The translations under genes were made by a program, and so were the position numbers. 64,000 bases of DNA from Candidatus Binataceae bacterium (GTDB lineage Bacteria > Desulfobacterota > Binatia > Binatales > Binataceae): contig DASRHP010000014.1 of NCBI GenBank assembly GCA_035650475.1, positions 1-64,000 on the forward strand, in the 5' to 3' direction. The notes beneath the pieces were generated by a model, which did no database searches, was not told the origin of the DNA, and worked only from the letters and a program-made list of their open reading frames with translations. Positions 1 to 8,784 of this stretch are shown here, piece after piece; within the stretch, counting starts at the first letter, position 1, and every line of letters starts with the position of its first letter.

Positions 1-1002
1 CGACAGCTCGCGGCCGGAGAAGCCGTAGAAGTCGGCGATCGTATGGTCGGTGCCGAGCAGCGAGTCCGACTTCACCTGCGCCGAGATGCGCCGTACGCGC
101 CGCAGGGTCGGGATATAGGCCCAGCCGTCGTCCTCGCGATGGGGATCTTCGTAGCGATAGACGATGAAAGCGGTGCCGCGGATATCGAACGGGGTGTAGA
201 AGCCGGTGAACTCCTTGAACTCGAACTGTTTCGCATCCGGCACCGGCAGCGTATGGCTCTCGAGCTGGGCGAGGTGGGTGAAGTAGACCCGGCGATAAAA
301 AGCCGACATCGTACGCTCAAACTCGCCGCCGCCGCCATAGATCTGCTTCATCTCGTCCGCGGTCGGCACGTGGTAGTTGAGGTTCTCGATACCCGAAGCC
401 TGGAGCCAATCGCTGGGAGGATCCGACCACGTCGGGATTGTGTGCGAGCCGCCGAAACGCATCAGGGTAACCGGCGGGATCGTGAACAGTCCGAAGTTCT
501 GCCAGCGCCATTCAAAGTTCCACGCCGCCTTCCATCCCGCGTCTGGGTCGCTCTCCTTAATCGCCGAGTTGGGGAAAGGTTGACCACACACGTAGTTGGC
601 CAGGGTGTGGTCTGCGTTCAACCGCACCTGGCTCTGATACTTCTCGGTGCAGTCCAAGTAGTCCTTGCGCGGGGTGTGATCGACGTAAGGGCCGATCTTC
701 ATCTTGAACTCGGGAAAATTGAGGAACTCGATATACCCCGGCCACATGAAGGGCTTGATCTTGGTGTCCAGATCCGCCGCCGTAAGCACGTCGCCCGGTT
801 TGAAATCGGGCTTGGCGTCCTTGTACTTGTTGAACCAGTCCATGAAGGTTTGGATGGTGTAGGTCTTGACCTGGTCGGGGCTGTTCACCGCCCGGGCCGC
901 TCCCGCCGGCAAGGAAACACTGACGGCTAACGTCAGGGCAGCTACCGCCAGCCACCACGGCCTCGCGGCGGCTCTGCCATGCGGCATCGATTTGCGTCGC
1001 AC
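1..1002 (-). CDS. DUF1329 family envelope protein, C-terminus beyond window
   Basis: The reverse-strand frame is open from the left edge to a GTG at 1002 that has AAGGAGAGG nine bases upstream; an in-frame ATG at 987 has no such site. It starts with a basic stretch and a hydrophobic signal peptide (LAVAALTLAVSVSL, ending near AARA), so the product is exported. The mature part carries KDAKPDFKPGDVLTAADLD, ANYVCGQPFP and YRYEDPHREDDGWAY, which match the complete DUF1329 protein at 13032-14468 along their length. About 334 codons are visible and about 140 are missing. The family is uncharacterised; from memory it is often encoded with DUF1302 proteins and RND transporters, as here. A role in moving a hydrophobic compound through the envelope is inference. 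Confidence 0.85.
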   Translation of the reverse strand, partial: MRRKSMPHGRAAARPWWLAVAALTLAVSVSLPAGAARAVNSPDQVKTYTIQTFMDWFNKYKDAKPDFKPGDVLTAADLDTKIKPFMWPGYIEFLNFPEFKMKIGPYVDHTPRKDYLDCTEKYQSQVRLNADHTLANYVCGQPFPNSAIKESDPDAGWKAAWNFEWRWQNFGLFTIPPVTLMRFGGSHTIPTWSDPPSDWLQASGIENLNYHVPTADEMKQIYGGGGEFERTMSAFYRRVYFTHLAQLESHTLPVPDAKQFEFKEFTGFYTPFDIRGTAFIVYRYEDPHREDDGWAYIPTLRRVRRISAQVKSDSLLGTDHTIADFYGFSGRELS

Positions 1003-1122
1003 GATATTCCTCTCCTTACGTGTTTAGGCGCCCCCAAAAGTCGAGCTGGTCGAATCGACTAAAGATCGGCGCGAACCTTTAATGCCAAGCTCCCTTGCAG
1101 ACTTACACACACTCGCGCGCGC

Positions 1123-2484
1123 TCAGATTCTCCATCCGCCGTCCGCGCCGAGCAGATGCGTCGCTATGTGGTTAAGACTGTCAGCCGCCGTGTAGCGGAC
1201 CATCGGTTCCTGCTCCGGAACCATCACCAGCAGGGTTGCGATGCTGCTGGAGCTGCCGATGCGCCCCAGCGCCCAGGCGACTTCCGCGCGCACCGTCGGG
1301 TCATTGTGGTCGCGCAGGAGCCCGCTGAGGAGCGCGGCATTGCGCTCGTTGCCGGTGGTTGCCAGCGCCTTGATCGCCGCCAGCTGGACATTGGCGTATG
1401 GTGAGTTAAGGCCGCTGAGGATGACGGCGGCGCCGACGTCCTGGCCCAGGTCTTCGAATAGCTGTGAAATCTCCAGGCGCGTCACGTCGTCCGAGTTGGC
1501 GAGCGAATTCTTAAGGTACTCCGCTCCCATCGAATCGCCGTAATGCGTCAGCGCCGCGGCGGCGCCGATGCGCACCTCCAGCTTGTGATCCGTCAACGCC
1601 TGCTTGAGCAGCGGCACCGCCGACGGATCATTGGCGAAACCCAGCGCTACGGCGGCCACCGCGCGCGCGTTGGTGTCCTGCGAACGATCGAAAACGACCT
1701 GGCGCAGATACGCAACTCCGGATTGATCGCCGAGCAGCAGCAGGGAGCGCGACGCCATCACCCGATCGAAGGCGTCGTAGTCCTTTGAGTTGTTCAGCAC
1801 CTCGTGCAGCAGCGGCAGCGCCTTGCGATTGCCCAGCGAACCCAGGCTCTTGAGCGCCCCCAACCGCACCATCTTGTCCTTGGAATGGGTCGCCTCCATC
1901 AGGACCGTGACCGCGCTGGGATCGGTGGCCGCGGAAAGGCCCTCGACGATGATGCGCCGGTCGAAGGGCTGGGCGTGATAATAGAGATCGCTCAGAATTT
2001 CCACCGACTTGCGGTTGCCGTCCTGGCCCAGCCCGTCGGCCACCGCCATCTTCACGCTCAGGTCGGGATTGTTGTTGAAGGCGTCGAGCAGCAGATGGAC
2101 GCCCTCGTCCTCACCACTTCCGGCGAGCGCGCTGGCGGCGAAGCACTTCTCGAAGATGTCGTGTTCCTTCAATCCGCGGCGCAGAACGATGAGCGAAAAC
2201 TGCTGCAAGGCGATGAGGCCGGGAGTGTTGTTGAAGCGATAAGTCGCGTTGAGCCTGGCGGTCGCCTCGGACAGTTTGCCCACCTCGACCAGGTTGCGAA
2301 TCGCAACCATGGAAGGGTCCCTGATCGCCGCCGCGACCATCCGGCTGTGTTTCGCGTGCCGAACCAGCGCCACGCTTGCGACGCCTGCCACCGCCAGCAC
2401 GACCACCAGGAGCGCCCGCCGTCCCGACCCGCGCATCAGTCCCTTGCGGCCCTCCCCGCCGCCCTTGCTCACGGTCCTTGCCAT
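1123..2484 (-). CDS. HEAT-repeat protein with N-terminal membrane anchor
   Basis: The 453-residue product begins with a basic segment and one hydrophobic helix (residues about 24-42), then consists almost wholly of 30-residue helical repeats of the PBS-lyase HEAT kind, with recurring A-VR--A--AL-- patterns (for example DPTVRAEVAWALGRIG near the C-terminus). Such repeats form a protein-binding solenoid; no catalytic motif is seen. The anchor and position suggest a periplasmic scaffold for the RND/DUF1302/DUF1329 proteins, which is inference. ATG 2484 lacks a clear ribosome binding site and follows a strong hairpin at 2494-2520; ATG 2436, behind AAGGGA, is an alternative start that still keeps the helix. 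Confidence 0.8.
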   Translation of the reverse strand: MARTVSKGGGEGRKGLMRGSGRRALLVVVLAVAGVASVALVRHAKHSRMVAAAIRDPSMVAIRNLVEVGKLSEATARLNATYRFNNTPGLIALQQFSLIVLRRGLKEHDIFEKCFAASALAGSGEDEGVHLLLDAFNNNPDLSVKMAVADGLGQDGNRKSVEILSDLYYHAQPFDRRIIVEGLSAATDPSAVTVLMEATHSKDKMVRLGALKSLGSLGNRKALPLLHEVLNNSKDYDAFDRVMASRSLLLLGDQSGVAYLRQVVFDRSQDTNARAVAAVALGFANDPSAVPLLKQALTDHKLEVRIGAAAALTHYGDSMGAEYLKNSLANSDDVTRLEISQLFEDLGQDVGAAVILSGLNSPYANVQLAAIKALATTGNERNAALLSGLLRDHNDPTVRAEVAWALGRIGSSSSIATLLVMVPEQEPMVRYTAADSLNHIATHLLGADGGWRI

Positions 2485-2493
2485 CCGAATGTG

Positions 2494-2520
2494 CGGGGCC
2501 CGGCCCCGGGCCGGGCCCCG
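2494..2520. terminator. GC-rich hairpin between DUF1302 and HEAT genes
   Basis: A perfect 12-bp stem (CGGGGCCCGGCC / GGCCGGGCCCCG) with a 3-base loop lies between the DUF1302 stop and the HEAT start. It has no T-run on the minus strand, so it may act as an attenuator, an mRNA 3'-end stabiliser or a weak terminator. Confidence 0.5.
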
Positions 2521-2546
2521 TTTACCTCTGACTCCGCTCTATTCCC

Positions 2547-4613
2547 CTAGAAGCGATAACGCAACCGGGTCCAGAACTCGTCCATCACGTTACGCTCGGC
2601 GCCGCCGGCCTGCATGTGCGCAGGGCCGAAGACGCTCTCACTGTAGGGCGCATCCTGCGGCGGCTGGAGACCGCCGAAGGCCCGCTGTTGGAACAGCGCG
2701 TTGGGTCCGACGTTGTGCTGATGCGATTTGCCGAGGAAAGCGTCGACGCCGATGGTCGCCGACCAATGGTCGCTGATCAGCCATTCGGTGTTGCCGCCGA
2801 TCGTCGCGTCGGTACCCTCGGTGCCGAAGGCCGCAAAGATGAGCGGGATGATCTGATCACGGTAGTAGTGCGTCTGGGTGAACGCGGTGAAGGTGAAGTC
2901 GTTCACGCCGGTCACGATCCCGTCCTTGCCGCCATTCTCGCTCTTCTGCCCCGGATAGTAGGTCTCATAGAGCTGGAAGCTGCTGAAGAAGGTCCGGTCC
3001 GGGTTGAGGAACTTGATAAAGTGCGGACGGTCGAAACCGATGACGTACTGGAGAATGTCGCCGTTATGCGTCCAGTCGAGATAGTCGGTGTTGTTGAGCA
3101 GCGCGTTGTGCGTCCACGACGATTCCACCCGGATGACCACGCCCGTGTACGGCTCGAAGTAGTCGGCCGAAAGTCCGAGCGTGTTCGCCCGATGGTAGCG
3201 AATCTCGGCGCCGCCGCCGAACACGCAGTTGTTGAGGTAATTCTGCGGCGCAACGTTTTTGGCGAGGTGGATGCTGCTCGGGTCGGTCGCTATGAACGGC
3301 AGTCCCCCGCCGCCCGGGCCGAAGATCGCCGGATGGCCGGCGCTGATATTGGCCATCGCCGCGCATCCCGGCAGCGTCGGCACCGCGTCGAGGTTCGTCA
3401 GCACGAAGGTCGGCGTATCGCGGATACCCCAGTAGTCGGTCAACGCGAAGCGAATCGCCGGATGCGGGAGCTGGAAATCCCACTTCATGCCAAGGCCGGT
3501 GTTGCGCAGCCGCCAGTCGGGCACGCGCTCGCGAACCAGGCCGAAGTTGACGAAGTTGGGATTACAGCTTCCCGGCGTCGGGCTGCCGCCGCACAGTCCG
3601 GCGTCGAACAGGCTGTTGTCGAAAGCGAACGCCCGTTTCTGCTCGCCGAAGTTGACCGCCCACGGCTGCCCGCCCACACCCAGGCCAACCGGATTGAACT
3701 CGTCAAAGTTCCAGATCAAGTTGCCGGCCACGTCCTGCAAGCCGAGGATGTCGCCGAAGCGGTGCTGCAGCCAGGCGCTGAGCTGCGGGATACGGGTATC
3801 CTCAAACGGCTCGATGAAGAAGTGCTGGGAGAAGTCAACCGGGTTGACGATGTCCTGAAGCCGGAAGAAGTCGGCCTTACCCCAGACGATCTGTTGCTTG
3901 CCCAAACGCAGCAGGTTGGCGCCGAAGAAATCCCAGCGAAAATCCAGGTAGGCCTCGCGCACCGGGTAGTAGATCAGGTTGCTGTCGTCGCGCTCGAAGC
4001 GCAGGTTGCTGACCGTCTGCTCGACGTTGATGCAATGCCAGCATGACCACGGAACACCGTTGACGTTGTTGATGAATCTGATGTTCTGCGACACTGGCAT
4101 CAGAAAGGCGAAGTCGCGTGCGACCACCCCGTTGAAACGCCGGGGGTCGTAGCCGAACGCGTTGAGCAGCGCCACACCGCCGCTCTTGGCGAACGGCTGG
4201 GTGAAGGGCGAAAAGCCGATGCCCGAAAACCCCGTGGTGTGGTTGCCGAAGCGGTCGGTGACAATGTCGTAGGCGCCTTCATATCCCGGCCGGATGTCCA
4301 TGAAGTAGTTGACCGAGAAGCTCGAAAGCGGCGGGAGCCCTCCGAAAGTCGGGATGGCAGCGTCCTGAAGGAGCGCGCCCGAGGGCTGGAGGTCGATCCG
4401 ATTGCGGATCGACGCCACATGATAATCGGTTACGAAATTCTCGTTACGGATGATCTCCTGATTTTCCACGTAGCCGTGGAGTCCGAAAGTGCTCGTGACG
4501 GTCTCGCCAAATGACTCGGCGTAGACCGGCGCGCCGGGCCAACACTCCACCCAGGCGAACGCCGCGGCCAACATCCACAATCCCACCCAGAATCTTTTCC
4601 AGCCTGCGTCCAT
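2547..4613 (-). CDS. DUF1302 family outer-membrane protein
   Basis: The product is 688 residues with a signal peptide (WKRFWVGLWMLAAAFAWVECW, cleavage near YAES) and ends in aromatic Phe (TRLRYRF), as outer-membrane barrels do. LRLGKQQIVWGKADFFRLQD is the DUF1302-type motif and is followed by many alternating strands rich in Tyr, Trp and Asn. DUF1302 members are generally predicted beta-barrels of unknown substrate. GGGGGT precedes ATG 4613 by six bases. The RND gene ends 65 bases upstream, so the two are probably cotranscribed. It would provide the outer-membrane part of an RND-linked export or import route; substrate unknown. Confidence 0.85.
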   Translation of the reverse strand: MDAGWKRFWVGLWMLAAAFAWVECWPGAPVYAESFGETVTSTFGLHGYVENQEIIRNENFVTDYHVASIRNRIDLQPSGALLQDAAIPTFGGLPPLSSFSVNYFMDIRPGYEGAYDIVTDRFGNHTTGFSGIGFSPFTQPFAKSGGVALLNAFGYDPRRFNGVVARDFAFLMPVSQNIRFINNVNGVPWSCWHCINVEQTVSNLRFERDDSNLIYYPVREAYLDFRWDFFGANLLRLGKQQIVWGKADFFRLQDIVNPVDFSQHFFIEPFEDTRIPQLSAWLQHRFGDILGLQDVAGNLIWNFDEFNPVGLGVGGQPWAVNFGEQKRAFAFDNSLFDAGLCGGSPTPGSCNPNFVNFGLVRERVPDWRLRNTGLGMKWDFQLPHPAIRFALTDYWGIRDTPTFVLTNLDAVPTLPGCAAMANISAGHPAIFGPGGGGLPFIATDPSSIHLAKNVAPQNYLNNCVFGGGAEIRYHRANTLGLSADYFEPYTGVVIRVESSWTHNALLNNTDYLDWTHNGDILQYVIGFDRPHFIKFLNPDRTFFSSFQLYETYYPGQKSENGGKDGIVTGVNDFTFTAFTQTHYYRDQIIPLIFAAFGTEGTDATIGGNTEWLISDHWSATIGVDAFLGKSHQHNVGPNALFQQRAFGGLQPPQDAPYSESVFGPAHMQAGGAERNVMDEFWTRLRYRF

Positions 4614-4678
4614 TTAGTTACCCCCGAAGTTTAGAGACCGGCCATCCATACCCGCGACAGCCACAGACCGACCTCCTG

Positions 4679-7111
4679 TCAACTCACTCCTCCCTTTGCC
4701 TCCGCTTCCAGCTCCTTCTCGATCAACTCGAGGTCCTCGTCTGAGATCTCCGCACCGCGCTCGACGAACTTCGGCCTGAAGATCGAGAAGATCGAAGGAA
4801 CCAGGGTGATTGCCGACAGCCAGTGCGTGATCATCAGCAGAGCCAGCAGCATCGCCATTTCCGCCGAGAACCGCAAATCGGACATCCACACCCACGGGAT
4901 CACGCCGCCGACCAGCGTCGTCGCGGTGAACGTAACCGCCATCCCCGACGTCTGGATGGCGCGTTTGATCGCGCGCTCGTGATCGTGCAACCGCCCGTAC
5001 TCGCGCTTGATCCGGTCAACCACGTACAGAATGTAGTCAACACCGATTCCCATACCGACCGCAGTCACCGGCAGGGTATTGATGTTCATGCCGATGCCTT
5101 TAAGGCCGATATAGAGGAAGCTGACGATACCGGCGGCTACCAGCGTGATCATGACCATCCCGCCGGCCACGAATGACATGTAGCTGAACGCCACCAGCGC
5201 AAAGACCACCAGCACGATAAGGATGGTGCTCACACGGTCGGAGTAGGCAACCTCGTCATTGAGGGCGGCGGTGGTGCCGATGGTGCCGCCGGCGAGCACG
5301 AACTTGACGTGCTTGAGCGGATGGGCGGCCGTAAACAGCTTGGTGCGGTAGATCGCCTCGTCGATCGTAGTACCCTTGGCGTCCTTGTAGAACACTACGA
5401 ACTGGCCGTCCTTGGCGTGGTAGTCCATGTACTCGAGGATGACGCCGGGCACGGCCGCGTTGGCCTCATACATGAACGTCATGTTGCCGACGCCGTCGGA
5501 GGTCGGCGGCAGCACCGACCATTTCGGATCGTTGAAGTGGTAGAGCCGGTTGACGCTGCGGACCAGGGTTGGCAGGTCGCGCGTGTCGCCGGCCTCGGGC
5601 TGTTGCAGCATGTAATGCCGCAGGTTGTCGAGCGTTCTGAGGACGTGGACGTTCTTGAGGGCGTCGTCCTTGTCACCCTGGAGATAGATAACAAGCTGGT
5701 TGGAACCGGCGAAATCGCGGTTGATTGCGCGCGAAGAGACGTTGAAGTCGGAGTTGCGGAAGAGCAAGGGCGAGCCAGACTCGGTTTCGCCGATCTGCAC
5801 CGAGGACGCCTCGTACGCACCGGCCAACACGATGAGACCGGAGAGGATGAAGACGACCCAGCGCCCGCGCGGGCTGGTGCAGCTCTCGCCCACCCATTCC
5901 AGCATGTCGTGCATCCACTGCGGCACGTAGTGCGCGGTCTTCTTGGGCGTCGGCAGCACGTCGAGCATCAGTGGGATGAGGAGCAGAATCGCGAAGATGT
6001 TGGAAAAGCCCCAGAAGCTGGCAAAGAAGGCGAGCTTGCGCACGAGCGGAATGGTCGCCACGGCCAGGACCAGGATGCCCGCGGCGTCAGCCAGGACGCC
6101 GATTCCGCCCGGCAGCAGCAACTCACCCATCGCGATCGCGACCGCGTGATGCTTGTCGCCGGTCGCTTCCAGCTCCTCGAAGTAGCGCTCGACCATCTGC
6201 ACGCCGTGGCTGGCGGCGCGTGCCGAAACCAGCAGTGGGATGACAAGCACCAGCGGGTCAAGGTTGTAGCCGAGGATACCCAGGAAGCCGAGGCCCCAGA
6301 TAGCCTGCACGATCGCGCCAAATACGGGCAGGGCGACTCCGTAAAATCGGCGGAAATATATGATCAGGGTGGCGAAGATGAAGAGGAACGTCACCGCGAA
6401 GATCTCGGCCAGCTCGCCGGTATAGAACCACACCCAACCCTTGAGCATCGGTTCGCCCGCCGCGTAGAGGACCGTGTTGCCGTCCTCGACGTGCTTTCGA
6501 ATATCCATGATCTTGCGCTGGATATTGCCGTAGTCGAGGCGCTCCTCATTGAAGCCGGCCAGGATCAGCGCTGCCTTGCCGTCGGTAGAAAGATATTTCC
6601 CGTAGACGATGTCGTTGTTGTACATCGACTGTTTGAGCTTCTGTAGCCCTTCGGGAGTGGTTGGAATCGTCGCCGGCAAAGCGGGTTGGGATTGAATGAG
6701 GCCGCCAGAAGTCGCTACCAGGTTGCGAATCTTGGCGTGCGCGAGCGAAGCGACCTGGTAATGGTTGACTCCTTCGATTTGGTCAACCTTCTGGGTAACG
6801 TAACGAATCTTCTCAAGCGTCTCGTGGGTGAAGATGTCGCCGTTTTTCACGCGCAGCGAGAGACTGACGATATTGGCGCCGCCGAAGGTGGTGCGGAAGT
6901 GGTTATAGGCCTTGATGTACGGATGAGCCTGCGGCAATAGATCGGCAAACTGGCTGTACATCTGGACCTTCAACGCGTGATACCCGAAGAAGACCGTGAT
7001 GACCGTCAACACAATCAACGAGGGCCATCGGTGCCTCAGCGTGTAGCGCGCGATGCCGTGAGTGATACGTTCTGCCATCGGCAGCTGCGATATGTCGTGG
7101 TTGGACGGCAT
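4679..7111 (-). CDS. RND/MMPL family transporter
   Basis: The 810-residue protein has the MMPL-like plan: an N-terminal membrane helix (SLIVLTVITVFFGYHAL), a periplasmic domain of about 170 residues, a five-to-six-helix block (from ELAEIFAVTFLFIFATLIIY), a second periplasmic domain, and a second helix block containing PVTAVGMGIGVDYILYVVDR, the GxGxDY-type helix with the conserved Asp. This single-gene layout is that of predicted exporters of lipids or hydrophobic compounds, not of AcrB pumps, and no periplasmic adaptor gene is seen nearby. ATG 7111 follows AAGAGG with nine-base spacing; a TTG at 7132 is the next possible start. A paralogue begins at the far right of the window (62484-64000). 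Confidence 0.88.
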   Translation of the reverse strand: MPSNHDISQLPMAERITHGIARYTLRHRWPSLIVLTVITVFFGYHALKVQMYSQFADLLPQAHPYIKAYNHFRTTFGGANIVSLSLRVKNGDIFTHETLEKIRYVTQKVDQIEGVNHYQVASLAHAKIRNLVATSGGLIQSQPALPATIPTTPEGLQKLKQSMYNNDIVYGKYLSTDGKAALILAGFNEERLDYGNIQRKIMDIRKHVEDGNTVLYAAGEPMLKGWVWFYTGELAEIFAVTFLFIFATLIIYFRRFYGVALPVFGAIVQAIWGLGFLGILGYNLDPLVLVIPLLVSARAASHGVQMVERYFEELEATGDKHHAVAIAMGELLLPGGIGVLADAAGILVLAVATIPLVRKLAFFASFWGFSNIFAILLLIPLMLDVLPTPKKTAHYVPQWMHDMLEWVGESCTSPRGRWVVFILSGLIVLAGAYEASSVQIGETESGSPLLFRNSDFNVSSRAINRDFAGSNQLVIYLQGDKDDALKNVHVLRTLDNLRHYMLQQPEAGDTRDLPTLVRSVNRLYHFNDPKWSVLPPTSDGVGNMTFMYEANAAVPGVILEYMDYHAKDGQFVVFYKDAKGTTIDEAIYRTKLFTAAHPLKHVKFVLAGGTIGTTAALNDEVAYSDRVSTILIVLVVFALVAFSYMSFVAGGMVMITLVAAGIVSFLYIGLKGIGMNINTLPVTAVGMGIGVDYILYVVDRIKREYGRLHDHERAIKRAIQTSGMAVTFTATTLVGGVIPWVWMSDLRFSAEMAMLLALLMITHWLSAITLVPSIFSIFRPKFVERGAEISDEDLELIEKELEAEAKGGVS

Positions 7112-7192
7112 TGGTTCAGACCTCTTCAGCAACTCGACAGCGCGCTTCGAACGCTGGAGTGTGTATTCATCAACAAAGCAGCTTGTTTAATT

Positions 7193-8344
7193 CTAGCCCT
7201 TGGCATGCGGCGACTCATTGCCCGCCGCCGCGATCGTGGCCTTGTCAATCATCTGCCACGACGTCCCGCCGTCGTGTGAAACGAGTACGGTCCCCTTTCC
7301 TCCGGTCACAATCCCCAGCGAAGCGTCCGGCGAGAACTTGACGCATCGCAACCACGTATAGATGTCCGCGGAGGTTTTCTGGTCCACCGCCCACTTGCCG
7401 CCGTCCTGGCGCGCAAGCGTGCCTAGAATACCCACCACCACTGCACTATGCCCAGCGGGGGTGGCCACCGAAAACAGGGTGTTTTCGGTGCCGGTGCGTA
7501 CCGCCTTCCAATTCGCACCGCCGTCATTCGTTTCAAGAATGAGACCGCCGGTGCTCGCGATGTAGCCGTTCTGGGGGCTCGTCCACGCGCTGTTGAAAAG
7601 GTAAAGATCCTGCTCGGTCAGCTTCGGGATACCAAGTAGGTAAGCCTCTTGCGGCGTCACGTTCTGGAAGTAGGTCGGCAGGTCTGTAACCTTGTCCATT
7701 TCGGTCCAGGTCTTGCCCCCGTCGGTGGTCTTCTTGATCACGCCGAATTCGCCGACCACCCATCCAGTCGTATCGTCGAGGAAAGTAACGCCGTTGAGCG
7801 TCTCGTCCTTGTGCAGACTCTGATCGACCCAGGTCTTGCCACCGTCGGCCGAGTGAATCAGCGTGGCTTCAGGGCCCACCGCCCAAATCTGGCTGGGATC
7901 CTTTCCGCGCGCGATTGCGAGAAGGTTCTGATCAACAGCCTTTGGCACATCCGCCTTTTCCCAGGTCTTGCCGCCGTCGGTGGTGCGCAGGACCAGGCCG
8001 TCTTCGCCGACGACCACGCAATCGTTAGGCCCGGAAGCACTCGCCGCAAAGAGAGAAGAGCGAGTGGGAGTGGGCTGCATCTCAACCTTGGAGCCGTTGT
8101 CGGTGATCTTGAGGATGGTGCCGTAACTGCCGACCACCCAGGCGTTGTCCTTGTCGGCAACGGCCGCTCCGTAATAATCCTCGCGCACCGGCAAGGGATA
8201 GCCTTCCGCCTTGGTACCCACGCGCTGCTCTATTTCCCGCTTCTGCGCCTGGCCCTCACATCCGGCAGCAAGCCCCGCCAGAATCAACGCCGCAGCTACG
8301 GACAAGGCAGCTTTTCCACCCCTGGTGATAAGCTTGTGACTCAA
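7193..8344 (-). CDS. YCF48-like Asp-box beta-propeller lipoprotein
   Basis: The 383-residue protein contains five or more Asp-box repeats of the S/T-x-DGG-x-x-W type (TDGGKTWEKA, ADGGKTWVDQ, TDGGKTWTEM, NDGGANWKAV, HDGGTSWQMI), the pattern of YCF48/Hcf136 photosystem-assembly factors and sialidase propellers. I chose TTG 8344, behind AGG: it gives a compact signal peptide ending LAGLAAGC, a lipobox-like site, so it is probably a lipoprotein. In-frame starts up to 8395 exist, but ATG 8383 overlaps the -12 element of a candidate sigma-54 promoter. It is the first gene of the YCF48-RND-DUF1302-HEAT-DUF1329 operon and could be an assembly factor for that complex (inference). Confidence 0.82.
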   Translation of the reverse strand: MSHKLITRGGKAALSVAAALILAGLAAGCEGQAQKREIEQRVGTKAEGYPLPVREDYYGAAVADKDNAWVVGSYGTILKITDNGSKVEMQPTPTRSSLFAASASGPNDCVVVGEDGLVLRTTDGGKTWEKADVPKAVDQNLLAIARGKDPSQIWAVGPEATLIHSADGGKTWVDQSLHKDETLNGVTFLDDTTGWVVGEFGVIKKTTDGGKTWTEMDKVTDLPTYFQNVTPQEAYLLGIPKLTEQDLYLFNSAWTSPQNGYIASTGGLILETNDGGANWKAVRTGTENTLFSVATPAGHSAVVVGILGTLARQDGGKWAVDQKTSADIYTWLRCVKFSPDASLGIVTGGKGTVLVSHDGGTSWQMIDKATIAAAGNESPHAKG

Positions 8345-8379
8345 AATGCTACCTCGCAAATCCTCGGAGTCACCTCTGC

Positions 8380-8394
8380 GCATGAGTGATGCCA
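8380..8394 (-). promoter_or_regulatory. Candidate sigma-54 (-24/-12) promoter before YCF48/RND operon
   Basis: Read on the minus strand, TGGCATCACTCATGC has GG and GC separated by exactly ten bases and agrees with the -24/-12 core (TGGCAC-N5-TTGC) at 8 of 10 positions. A start near 8368 would give a short leader to the TTG at 8344. Seen by eye only. Confidence 0.4.
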
Positions 8395-8499
8395 CACGTG
8401 CGCGCCGACGGAGTGAGGCGGCTCCTCAATATAGTTTGCCGTATCCCTAACCGGCCTTGCTTTTTTCTGTTCCTGCTAAACTCCCGGAACCGGCGGAAC

Positions 8500-8526
8500 T
8501 TGTCCAGCATTGAGCAGGACAATGCT
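8500..8526. promoter_or_regulatory. Overlapping dyads upstream of YCF48/RND operon, possible activator site
   Basis: TTGTCC (8500-8505) and GGACAA (8517-8522) form an inverted repeat with an 11-base spacer, and AGCATTG / CAATGCT (8506-8512 / 8520-8526) form a second one overlapping it. They lie about 140 bases upstream of the predicted transcription start. The TGTCC/GGACA half-sites also occur before pqqA copy 1. The rest of the 440-base gap 8345-8784 shows no gene that I can support. Confidence 0.35.
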
Positions 8527-8784
8527 CCTCCCGGCCGGATTCCGGGTGGGACGCTTTTAAGCGCTATTCACGCCGAATGTCAAGCCTCACTCGTGCCTCA
8601 AGCATACGTTTGTTTACAGCGGCCCCGTCCGCTCAATGACCGGACCCGCTCGCCGGTTCAAATTGACCCCGACTCAGCCTCAGTCTGCGCCCGCCTGGGG
8701 CGCTCGCGTCGTCCGCATGCATCAATAAGCGCACCGGTGCGAATGCGTCGCCAACCCGAAGCCGCTGTTCAGTCATCCGTCCGC

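Noticed and set aside
2616-4046. 476-codon open frame on the plus strand
   Set aside because: It is antisense to the DUF1302 gene and repeats Arg/Val/Glu-rich low-complexity composition typical of a reverse frame in high-GC DNA.
5309-6646. 445-codon plus-strand frame
   Set aside because: Antisense to the RND gene, which has clear membrane helices; this frame has His/Arg-rich composition and no motif.
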